Shown here: positions 1 through 5,730 of the stretch, piece by piece
How positions within the stretch are numbered: position 1 is the stretch's first letter
Layout of the letters: the number at the start of each line of letters is the position of its first letter
Source: an uncultured bacterium
Lineage (GTDB): Bacteria; Actinomycetota; Actinomycetes; S36-B12
Direction of reading: 5' to 3'
DNA length: 6,469 bases
NCBI GenBank assembly: GCA_903940375.1
Contig: CAJAKT010000497.1
Coordinates: 1 to 6,469 of the forward strand
Translations under genes and position numbers: made by a program
The notes under the pieces: generated by a model
Told to the model about the DNA's origin: nothing
The model's database searches: none
The model's input: the letters and a program-made list of their open reading frames with translations, nothing else

Positions 1-2613
1 CTCGTACCACTCGGCATCCCAGCGGTGACCGTTCAAGCGCAGATTCGCAAGCTCCGGATCGTCCGGGCGGTCCTGGTCCCGCGCCGTCGGCAGGCCGATG
101 CCGCGCCAGTCCGCCGCGCGCAGTTCGGTGCAGGACTCGAATCGCACCGGTCCGCTGGAGAGCTTGGTGAGCAGACCCGTGGGCTCGTAGCTCTTGATCG
201 ACACCCAGTTGGCCGGCGTGGGTTTCGTGGCACCGCCGCGCAGATCGCCATTGCACTCCCAGAGCACGCCGGTTCCCACTGTCCAGGCTTTCCCTTGTTG
301 ATTCATGTGGAACTGCGCGAAGGCTGGTGTCGCCGCGGTTCGCACGATGGTGTTGTAGGCGTACTTCCCATCGACGATGATCTTGTAGACGTTTGGCTTC
401 TTGGCGAACTGCTCGCGGGCGTAGAACAGCTGCTGAGCGAAGTCGGGATCGCCAGACGCCCAGGCCGCGTCCGCCTTCCTGGACTCCGACATCGTCAGCG
501 GCGCATCTGGCATCCGTACCGGGATCCGGCACGGCTCGTTGTAGGTGAGATAGGTGACGTTCTGGCCGAACGCTCCCGATCCAGGTGACTGGTCGCTGAC
601 CTGATACATCCAGAATTCCTGCCCGTCGAGCTCGACCTTGCGGTACCTGCTGCCGAAGTCCGCCCACCACGCCGAGCCCTCGGCCGACGGAATCGCCAGG
701 GGGTACGCCTGCCGCAGTCTCTGCCACTTGGCGCCAGATTGGTCGATCGATGACCGTACGAGTGCCAAGGTGTTGTAGGTCGGGAAGACGAACTGCGGAT
801 TGCCTGTCGGCGTCTGAGTCGCACCGGACACATGCTCGATGCGGTAGACCTTGCCGTCGCTTCCCATCACGAAGCCAACCCGACTGGGTGGTGAACCCTC
901 ATCCGACAGCGCATCCTTCGGATTAGGTGCATCGACTCCCAAGAGCGGGAGCGGGACGGTGTAGGTATCCAGTTGCTTCTTCAGCGACCACTGCCGCTGC
1001 TGCGGCGTACCGTCCTGGGCCAGACTCACCAAGGTGTTGGCCATGTCGAGTTGGCTGTCGTGACTGGCAGTCGATTGCCCGGGTCGGTTGGCGCGAATGG
1101 TGAGCGCGGCGATGATCGGGCTCATCAATGACGCCTGGCCATTCACGTAGTACTCGGTCCAGTTGTTCATCTCTGTGAGGGAGGTCGCTGGTACGAACGT
1201 CGGCATCCTGCCGGTGGTGCCGTTCTGCTGGGAGATCAACCCAGCGTTCACCCAGTCGAAGGTCTCCTCGAGCAGGCCGTCCTTCATGCGCATGGCCTGA
1301 TTGCCCGCGATATTCCCCTGCAGCGCTGTTGCCGCCGTGTTGAGATTGCTGAGCTCGAATCCACCCTTCCCACCGAACTGGTAGAGGCTGGCGAAGTACA
1401 GCCGCGCCAACGGGCCTGACCGGTTCATCTGGTCGGTGAGCGGGCCGCTGGAACCGTCATACAGGTTGTCGATGGTCTTCATCTCGTAGGGCTTCGGGTT
1501 GTCACCGTTCAAATCGGTGAGCAGACAGGTTCGGGGAGCCCCTCGTGCGATTGTGGGATCGTTGAACTGAGCCAGGCAGTTGGTGAACTCCTGCTGCTTC
1601 AGCATGGCGATCGATGCAAGATCGAGTTCCTTGCTGACACTTCGGTACTGACTGAGCATCGCCTGGTACTTCTGCTCTTCGAATATCGTGTTCATCGCCT
1701 GTTGCAGGGCTTGCTGGTTCGCCTCCATCTGCTTGCGAAGAGCGGCGATGTCTTTGGTGATCGCGCTGAGATCAGGCCCACCAGCGTCCCAGCAGCTTCC
1801 GGTCTTGGGCACGTTCTTGGTGCAGTCTGAAGTCAGCCTGCCCATCGTCAGTGCGAAGCTGATGACAGCCATGACCGCCAGCGGATTCCCTGGGAGCTCG
1901 GCAGTGGTCACGTCGGGGTCACTCTCGGACGTGAAGGTGCACGTGCCGATGGAACCCACCGCGCACTCATGACCATCGACCCAGGTTGCCCCAGACAGGT
2001 CGGCGCCGGTGAGGTTGGTCGATGAATCAACCTTCGCCTGGAGCAGCGAGGTGTTGCGCAGCAGGGCCCCGGTGAGGTCGGTGCCGTTGAGGTTCGCGCC
2101 GAAGAGGTCGGCACCGGTCAGGTCGGCATCGACCAGTCGTGCATCCGTGAAGTCCGCCTGGGTGCCCATGACCGAGCGGAACGACCCGCCGGTGAAGTCA
2201 CTGCCGGTGAAGTCCGTCTTCATGAGGGAGGCCGACGACACGTTGATCCCCTGACCACGGGCTCGTCGCATGGATGCCTGCGTGAAATGCGTATTCGTGA
2301 AATCAGCAGACGAGACGTTCGCCTCATCCAACGTCACCTGATGCAGGGATGCGCCCATCAGGTCGGCTGCCGAGAAGTCCGCGCCGGTGGCGTCGGCATG
2401 ATCCAGCAGAACCGACGTGAGATTCGCGCCAGACAGGTCCACACCCTTCAGGTCCTGTCCCGAGAGGTCCGCTCCCGCGCATTGGGCGGCAGGGCCGATC
2501 GTGCAGGTCGGAGGCTCATCCGCCACAGCGCTGCTGGCCTGAAGCGGTGCCCCGAAGGCCAGCGCTATGGCGAGCACGCCGATGCCGACCGCACTTGATG
2601 ATGATCTGCCCAT
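1..2613 (-). CDS. Large secreted pentapeptide-repeat protein, C-terminus beyond window (871 residues seen)
   Basis: The minus-strand frame is open from ATG 2613 to base 1 with no stop, so the 3' end is missing. Seen: a signal peptide (hydrophobic core about 9-24, likely cleavage after Ala-Val-Ala at 29-31); CX7C at 37-45; 30 in-register pentapeptides at 46-195, then a one-residue insertion and two more (to 211); a second CX7C at 217-225; a hydrophobic stretch 243-257; a Lys/Glu/Gln-rich predicted coiled coil about 283-342; then over 500 residues rich in Asn, Gln, Tyr and Trp that I do not recognise. Known: such repeats fold as a right-handed quadrilateral beta-helix. Inferred: an exported or cell-surface protein; no function is assigned. 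Start 2613 is chosen because GGAGG (2627-2623) lies 9 nt upstream. An in-frame ATG at 2634 would put that site inside the gene, but would add an Arg to the signal peptide. No sortase motif or C-terminal anchor is visible. Confidence 0.9.
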   Translation of the reverse strand, partial: MGRSSSSAVGIGVLAIALAFGAPLQASSAVADEPPTCTIGPAAQCAGADLSGQDLKGVDLSGANLTSVLLDHADATGADFSAADLMGASLHQVTLDEANVSSADFTNTHFTQASMRRARGQGINVSSASLMKTDFTGSDFTGGSFRSVMGTQADFTDARLVDADLTGADLFGANLNGTDLTGALLRNTSLLQAKVDSSTNLTGADLSGATWVDGHECAVGSIGTCTFTSESDPDVTTAELPGNPLAVMAVISFALTMGRLTSDCTKNVPKTGSCWDAGGPDLSAITKDIAALRKQMEANQQALQQAMNTIFEEQKYQAMLSQYRSVSKELDLASIAMLKQQEFTNCLAQFNDPTIARGAPRTCLLTDLNGDNPKPYEMKTIDNLYDGSSGPLTDQMNRSGPLARLYFASLYQFGGKGGFELSNLNTAATALQGNIAGNQAMRMKDGLLEETFDWVNAGLISQQNGTTGRMPTFVPATSLTEMNNWTEYYVNGQASLMSPIIAALTIRANRPGQSTASHDSQLDMANTLVSLAQDGTPQQRQWSLKKQLDTYTVPLPLLGVDAPNPKDALSDEGSPPSRVGFVMGSDGKVYRIEHVSGATQTPTGNPQFVFPTYNTLALVRSSIDQSGAKWQRLRQAYPLAIPSAEGSAWWADFGSRYRKVELDGQEFWMYQVSDQSPGSGAFGQNVTYLTYNEPCRIPVRMPDAPLTMSESRKADAAWASGDPDFAQQLFYAREQFAKKPNVYKIIVDGKYAYNTIVRTAATPAFAQFHMNQQGKAWTVGTGVLWECNGDLRGGATKPTPANWVSIKSYEPTGLLTKLSSGPVRFESCTELRAADWRGIGLPTARDQDRPDDPELANLRLNGHRWDAEWYE
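1981..2478 (-). repeat. Pentapeptide-repeat tract within the secreted protein
   Basis: Residues 46-195 of the minus-strand protein divide into 30 consecutive five-residue units with no slip, most fitting A-[D/N/S]-[L/F]-X-X (for example GADLS, GANLT, TDFTG). Residues 196-201 carry one extra residue, then units 202-206 and 207-211 finish the tract. Large hydrophobics (Leu, Phe, Val, Met) sit at the last position of nearly every unit. At four units per turn, the known geometry gives roughly 7-8 coils. Codons differ from unit to unit, so this is a protein-level repeat and not a recent DNA tandem array. Confidence 0.9.
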
Positions 2614-2640
2614 GACAGCGCCCCTCCCCAACATGAATAC
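2614..2640 (-). promoter_or_regulatory. Ribosome binding site and 5' leader of the pentapeptide gene
   Basis: Read on the minus strand, TGGGGAGGGG (2630-2621) contains a strong GGAGG at 2627-2623, 9 nt before ATG 2613. This decides the start at 2613 over the in-frame ATG at 2634. It also shows this gene uses a leadered message, unlike three other genes in the window. No convincing -35/-10 pair could be assigned upstream; TATCCT (minus, about 2668-2663) is only a weak -10 candidate. Confidence 0.7.
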
Positions 2641-2684
2641 TCAACGCTTGGGTGAATTTCAGGATAGGTGGCGGCGGGCGTTGA
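2641..2684. promoter_or_regulatory. Inverted repeat TCAACGC-N30-GCGTTGA upstream of the pentapeptide gene
   Basis: Perfect 7-base arms at 2641-2647 and 2678-2684 sit between the tRNA-Arg gene and the pentapeptide start, where the promoter of the latter should lie. The 30-base spacing places the arm centres about 37 bp apart, close to three and a half helical turns, so binding on one helix face is not obvious. It may be an operator or chance. Confidence 0.3.
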
Positions 2685-2692
2685 TGGGTTGT

Positions 2693-2710
2693 CACAGTTT
2701 TTGCACTGTG
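2693..2710 (-). other. Small hairpin overlapping the 3' end of tRNA-Arg
   Basis: CACAGT (2693-2698) and ACTGTG (2705-2710) form a perfect 6-bp inverted repeat around a 6-base loop, overlapping the last tRNA bases. On the minus strand no run of T follows it, so it is not a standard intrinsic terminator. It could be a tRNA 3' trailer structure recognised during end processing, or a weak terminator. Confidence 0.3.
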
Positions 2711-2781
2711 GCCCCGGCAGGATTCGAACCTGCGACACAAGGTTTAGGAAACCTCTGCTCTATCCCCTGAGCTACGGAGCC
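2709..2781 (-). tRNA. tRNA-Arg, anticodon CCT
   Basis: Read on the minus strand this is a complete 73-nt cloverleaf. The acceptor stem GGCTCCG/CGGGGCC pairs with one G-T wobble. The D arm is GCTC/GAGC. The anticodon stem GAGGT/ACCTT encloses the loop TTCCTAA, which gives anticodon CCT reading AGG. The T arm GCAGG/CCTGC encloses TTCGAAT. The discriminator base is A at 2709, and CCA is not encoded (the genome reads ACA), so CCA must be added afterwards. The gene lies 95 nt upstream of the pentapeptide gene on the same strand and diverges from the flavoprotein gene. AGG codons occur four times in the visible pentapeptide gene (residues 259, 469, 656, 712), and one each was noticed in the GGDEF and MerR genes. 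Confidence 0.97.
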
Positions 2782-2782
2782 G

Positions 2783-2804
2783 CTGGGCCAGCGGACTGGC
2801 CCGG
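2783..2804. promoter_or_regulatory. Strong hairpin/dyad in the tRNA-Arg / flavoprotein divergent region
   Basis: GGGCCAG (2785-2791) and CTGGCCC (2796-2802) are perfect 7-bp arms around the tetraloop CGGA. A T-G wobble and a C-G pair extend it to 2783-2804. It begins 1 nt from the mature 5' end of the tRNA, so in tRNA precursor RNA it would be a 5' leader hairpin. On the plus strand it lies about 40-61 bp upstream of the flavoprotein start, where an operator could sit. No T run follows on either strand, so a terminator is unlikely. Confidence 0.5.
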
Positions 2805-2825
2805 GACATGATCCCACGACGGACG

Positions 2826-2843
2826 GCACGCTAGCGTGCGGCC
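2826..2843 (+). promoter_or_regulatory. Palindromic -10 element, likely leaderless promoter of the flavoprotein gene
   Basis: The 14-bp perfect palindrome GCACGCTAGCGTGC (2826-2839) contains TAGCGT (2832-2837), which fits TANNNT. Six bases then separate it from GTG 2844, so transcription would be expected to begin at or next to the start codon. No Shine-Dalgarno site precedes the GTG, in agreement. No clear -35 is seen at 17-18 bp. Because of the symmetry, TAGCGT also occurs on the minus strand (2833-2828), pointing toward tRNA-Arg. Confidence 0.55.
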
Positions 2844-4229
2844 GTGACCCCCGAGGACGCGGTGCTGGCCGCATGCGACGCAGCCCTGGATGAGCGAGAC
2901 ATCGTCACCGATCCCGACATCCTCGGCTCCTATGTCCGGGATCGCTCAACGGGGTCCGTGGCAGGGGAGCCCTTCGCGGTCGTCTTCCCGCGGACGACCG
3001 AGCAGGTGTCGGCGATCATGACGGCTGCGCATGCCAACCGGGTGCCCGTGGTGCCGCGTGGTGCGGGCTCAGGTCTGTCTGGCGGCAGCAATGCGATCGA
3101 CGGCTCGCTTGTCGTGTGCCTGGAGCGCATGACTGACGTCCTTGAGGTCAACTCGACCGACGGCTACGTCGAGACACAGCCGGGGATCATGAACACCGAA
3201 CTCCGCGACCACGTCAAGGAGAGCGGGCTCTGGTACGCGCCGGATCCGGCGAGCAAGGACTTCTGCTCGATCGGCGGCAACGTGAACACGAACGCCGGTG
3301 GCCTGTGCTGCGTGAAGTACGGGGTGACGCGCGATGCGGTCATCGGACTCGAGGTGGTGCTTGCCGACGGCCGCATCACGCGGCTGGGCCGTCGAACGAT
3401 CAAGGGCGTCGCGGGATACGACCTGACGGGAATGATGGTCGGCAGCGAAGGGACGCTCGGCATCGTCACGATGGCGCGATTGCGCCTGCGGCCCCTGCCG
3501 CCGCCGGCGACAACGGCTGTTGCGGTCTTCGATGATGTCGCCAGTGCCGGGCGTGCGAGTGCCGCGATCATGGCTGAGCTCACGCCGAGCATGCTCGAGC
3601 TGATGGACCAGCAGACGATCCAGGTGGTCGAGGCGTGGCGGCCGATGGGACTGGACGTCAACGCGGGCGCGCTGCTCGTCGCGCAGACCGACGCCGGGCA
3701 CGGAGCCGCGCTCGCGGACGCGGACCGACTCATCGAGATCTGCGAGCAGTTCGGTGCGCGTGAGGGCTATCGATCGGAGGACGAGGAGGAGTCGGAGATG
3801 CTCCTCGGCGCTCGCCGGATGGCGATCCTCGCGATTGAGGATCTGGGCGACTGGCTGCTGGACGACATTGCCGTGCCGCGATCGAGTCTCGCTGATGCGA
3901 TGGTCCGGATCCAGGACATCGCGCAGCGTCATGACGTCAAGATCTGCACGTTCGGACACGCGGGCGACGGCAACCTGCACCCGACGATCGTCACGGAGCG
4001 CGGCGACGAGGCGGCCGGTGCACGTGCGCTCCTCGCCTTCGACGACATCCTCGATGTCGCACTGTCGCTGGGCGGGACGGTGACGGGTGAGCACGGTGTC
4101 GGCAACCTCAAGCAGCGGGCCCTCGGCCGGGAGATAGACGCGGTGGCGGCCGACCTGCACACCCGGGTGAAGCACGCCTGGGATCCGGAGAACATCCTGA
4201 ACCCGGGCAAGTCGCTGCCGCGCTGGTAA
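2844..4229 (+). CDS. FAD-linked 2-hydroxyacid dehydrogenase, GlcD / D-lactate dehydrogenase family
   Basis: 461 residues, close to the family's usual 450-500. The N-terminal PCMH-type FAD domain (about 41-220) shows PRGAGSGLSGGS at 71-82 for the flavin pyrophosphate, GGNVNTNAGG at 144-153 and GSEGTLGIVT at 200-209. The C-terminal FAD-oxidase domain carries GHAGDGNLH (371-379) and GEHGVG (415-420). By analogy with D-2-hydroxyglutarate dehydrogenase, H372, H379 and E416 would bind the metal and H417 would be catalytic. It ends with the typical NPGK (453-456). It should oxidise a D-2-hydroxyacid (glycolate, D-lactate or similar) to the 2-oxoacid in the cytosol or at the membrane face. No GlcE/GlcF partner or iron-sulfur domain is present here, so substrate and electron acceptor stay open. 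The GTG start at 2844 lacks a Shine-Dalgarno site and follows TAGCGT-N6, consistent with a leaderless message. Confidence 0.93.
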   Translation: MTPEDAVLAACDAALDERDIVTDPDILGSYVRDRSTGSVAGEPFAVVFPRTTEQVSAIMTAAHANRVPVVPRGAGSGLSGGSNAIDGSLVVCLERMTDVLEVNSTDGYVETQPGIMNTELRDHVKESGLWYAPDPASKDFCSIGGNVNTNAGGLCCVKYGVTRDAVIGLEVVLADGRITRLGRRTIKGVAGYDLTGMMVGSEGTLGIVTMARLRLRPLPPPATTAVAVFDDVASAGRASAAIMAELTPSMLELMDQQTIQVVEAWRPMGLDVNAGALLVAQTDAGHGAALADADRLIEICEQFGAREGYRSEDEEESEMLLGARRMAILAIEDLGDWLLDDIAVPRSSLADAMVRIQDIAQRHDVKICTFGHAGDGNLHPTIVTERGDEAAGARALLAFDDILDVALSLGGTVTGEHGVGNLKQRALGREIDAVAADLHTRVKHAWDPENILNPGKSLPRW

Positions 4230-4260
4230 GTGACGGCCCTGTCCCCAAATCGGGTGGATT

Positions 4261-4285
4261 GCGCCGGATGTGCCCCCTCCGGCGC
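4261..4285 (+). terminator. Perfect GC-rich inverted repeat between flavoprotein and YvlD-like genes
   Basis: GCGCCGGA (4261-4268) and TCCGGCGC (4278-4285) are perfect 8-bp arms around a 9-base loop, 31 nt after the flavoprotein stop. As RNA it would be a stable hairpin and could end the upstream transcript, but no T tract follows. It directly abuts the TAGCGT hexamer of the next gene, so it also fills the -35/-10 spacer of that promoter and could be an operator. I cannot separate the two roles by sequence. Confidence 0.4.
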
Positions 4286-4297
4286 TAGCGTTCTGCC
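4286..4297 (+). promoter_or_regulatory. TAGCGT -10 element, likely leaderless promoter of the YvlD-like gene
   Basis: TAGCGT (4286-4291) is followed by exactly 6 bases and then ATG 4298. The core CGCTAGCGT is identical to that before the flavoprotein GTG at 2844, with the same spacing. There is no Shine-Dalgarno sequence before the ATG; the upstream bases are pyrimidine-rich CCCCCTCC. No clear -35 is seen. Confidence 0.55.
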
Positions 4298-4681
4298 ATG
4301 CCACGATTCCTGATGGGCTGGATCCTGGGCCTCGGCGGAAACGCCATCGGCCTGATCCTTGCCGCACTGCTCCTCGGTGACCAGTTCCAGATCGACGGAT
4401 TCGTTCCGTTCCTGATCAGCCTGGTCGTTTTCGCGATCCTCAGCGGCCTGTTCACCTGGCTGGTGCTCAAGTTCCTGATTCGCAACGCCGGTTCGATCGT
4501 CGCCCTCACCGGCCTCATCTCCACCTTCCTGGCCCTGTTCATCACCTCGCTCCTGACCAGCGGCCTGGACATCAACGGCTGGGGCTGGGTGTGGGGAACG
4601 CTCATCGTCTGGGTCCTCGGAATGTTCATCTGGCTGCTGCCAGGACCCTGGCGTGCGCATCGCAAGGAGGTCGCACGCTAG
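4298..4681 (+). CDS. Four-helix membrane protein, YvlD / phage holin superfamily IV-like (PF04020 type)
   Basis: 127 residues, almost all hydrophobic, with four predicted membrane helices at about 5-27, 36-58, 66-87 and 97-115 and a basic C-terminal tail (WRAHRKEVAR). Two halves repeat one pattern: a helix ending in a small loop with QIDGF (31-35) and again DINGW (91-95), followed by the next helix. That internal duplication, with Asn/Gly near the start (N15), is typical of the YvlD-like family often labelled mycobacterial 4-TMS phage holin. The family is chromosomal and its role is poorly defined; the holin name does not imply a prophage here. The gene follows a likely leaderless promoter and ends 11 nt before the GGDEF gene, suggesting co-transcription. 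An unrelated small four-helix protein remains possible. Confidence 0.75.
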   Translation: MPRFLMGWILGLGGNAIGLILAALLLGDQFQIDGFVPFLISLVVFAILSGLFTWLVLKFLIRNAGSIVALTGLISTFLALFITSLLTSGLDINGWGWVWGTLIVWVLGMFIWLLPGPWRAHRKEVAR

Positions 4682-4692
4682 TTTGACCAGCG

Positions 4693-5700
4693 ATGCGAAT
4701 CATCGACTGGCTTCGTCCGGCTTTCAGCGGGGCTGAGCACATCCCGATTGACCGACCCGTGCTGGGCATGCGCGGGCCGGTCTGGACGATGGCCCTGATC
4801 ACCGCGACCAAGAGCATCGGCCTGCTGGCGGTCGTGCTTTCACCAGTCCACGAGCCCCCTGTGGTGCCCGCTCAGGACTTCGCCTGCGTGACCCTTCTGC
4901 TGATCACGCTCTTCCTCGCTAACCCGTGGTGGCAGGTTCCGACGTGGTTCCTGCACTTCTGCGTGACGTTCGGCGCGGTGCTGATCGCCATCCTGCTGAT
5001 CCAGGCGAAGACGCCGGGCACACTGGTGGGGAACGCGCTGTCCGTCGTGGCGTACGCGGCCTATGCGGCCATCTGGTTCCCGCTGGGTCAGGCGATCGAG
5101 CACATCGTGATCCTGATCGGGGCGGCTGCGATCGGGATGTTCGTAGCGAATCCGATCGATGCGGCCGTCTCCGTCTGGGTCCCGACAGCCGAGTCGGCCG
5201 TCCTGCTCGCTGGCGTCATCTACCTGCTGGTGCGCCGCATCCACTCGCTCGCGACGCGCGATCCGTTGACCCGAACGCTCAACCGGGCCGGGCTGCAGGC
5301 CACCGTGGACCACCGTGCGGCCCAGGACGGTCGTGAGGTGGAGTGCTCGCTCGCCGTCATCGACCTGGACGACTTCAAGGCGCTGAACGACTCGCAGGGT
5401 CACGCTGCCGGTGATGCCATGCTGGCATCGGTTGCCGAGACGATGCGGAACGCGCTGCGCGCCGGCGACATCATCGCGCGGAGCGGCGGGGACGAGTTCC
5501 TGATCGTCCTCGCTTTGCCAACAGAGGAAGCGGCCCTGGTGCTGCAGCGCATAGTCGGAGAACTCCCTATCGGCGCGTCGTACGGCGTTGCTTCGCTGCG
5601 AGACTTCCGCAGGTTCGAAGAGGCGGTTGCTGTCGCAGACGCCGCTATGTATGTGGACAAGGCGCGCAAGGAACGGCACGGGCCGAAGCGGCTGGGGTGA
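4693..5700 (+). CDS. Membrane-bound diguanylate cyclase (GGDEF domain)
   Basis: 335 residues. The N-terminal half has about six hydrophobic segments (about 31-50, 64-78, 86-104, 112-130, 137-157, 166-181), forming a membrane sensor module I cannot match to a named family. The C-terminal half (about 183-330) is a full GGDEF domain: DPLTRTLNR at 190-198, the metal motif DLDDFKALND at 224-233, SGGDEF ending at 269, and ADAAMY at 315-320. R257 and D260 form the RxxD inhibitory I-site five residues before GGDEF, so the enzyme should make c-di-GMP from two GTP and be inhibited by its product. No EAL domain is present. The start at 4693 is the only reasonable one, because an in-frame TGA lies at 4684-4686. 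No Shine-Dalgarno site is at normal distance; AAGGAGG (4664-4670) ends 22 nt upstream, inside the previous gene, so coupled translation is likely. TAGTTT (4679-4684) is a possible internal -10. Confidence 0.93.
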   Translation: MRIIDWLRPAFSGAEHIPIDRPVLGMRGPVWTMALITATKSIGLLAVVLSPVHEPPVVPAQDFACVTLLLITLFLANPWWQVPTWFLHFCVTFGAVLIAILLIQAKTPGTLVGNALSVVAYAAYAAIWFPLGQAIEHIVILIGAAAIGMFVANPIDAAVSVWVPTAESAVLLAGVIYLLVRRIHSLATRDPLTRTLNRAGLQATVDHRAAQDGREVECSLAVIDLDDFKALNDSQGHAAGDAMLASVAETMRNALRAGDIIARSGGDEFLIVLALPTEEAALVLQRIVGELPIGASYGVASLRDFRRFEEAVAVADAAMYVDKARKERHGPKRLG

Positions 5701-5730
5701 GCCGTGAGTCAGCTGTCGGTGTCTGACGGC
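5701..5730. terminator. Possible bulged hairpin between convergent genes
   Basis: GCCGT (5701-5705) can pair with ACGGC (5726-5730), and CAG (5710-5712) with CTG (5723-5725), leaving an internal bulge on one side. It spans the 8-bp gap between the convergent GGDEF and MerR genes and enters the MerR 3' coding end. No T tract is present on either strand, so support as a bidirectional terminator is weak. Without it the two transcripts would overlap as 3' antisense. Confidence 0.25.

Noticed and set aside
25..588. Plus-strand open frame of 187 codons inside the pentapeptide gene
   Set aside because: The minus-strand frame is continuous for 871 codons with a signal peptide and repeats; the plus-strand translation has no recognisable feature.
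1981..2478. DNA tandem repeat or CRISPR-like array
   Set aside because: The periodicity is at protein level (five residues, 15 bases) with diverged codons; there are no identical repeats with unique spacers.
2693..2710. Intrinsic terminator after tRNA-Arg
   Set aside because: The stem is only 6 bp, it overlaps the mature tRNA end, and no T run follows on the minus strand; kept only as a hairpin.
3069..4367. 432-codon open frame on the minus strand opposite the flavoprotein gene
   Set aside because: Its translation is Arg/His/Asp-rich with no family motif, and the plus-strand frame has full GlcD-family motifs. It is a shadow caused by high GC.
4298..4681. Phage holin as a sign of a prophage
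   Set aside because: The four-helix YvlD-type family is chromosomal in many actinobacteria, and no endolysin, integrase or structural phage gene is nearby.
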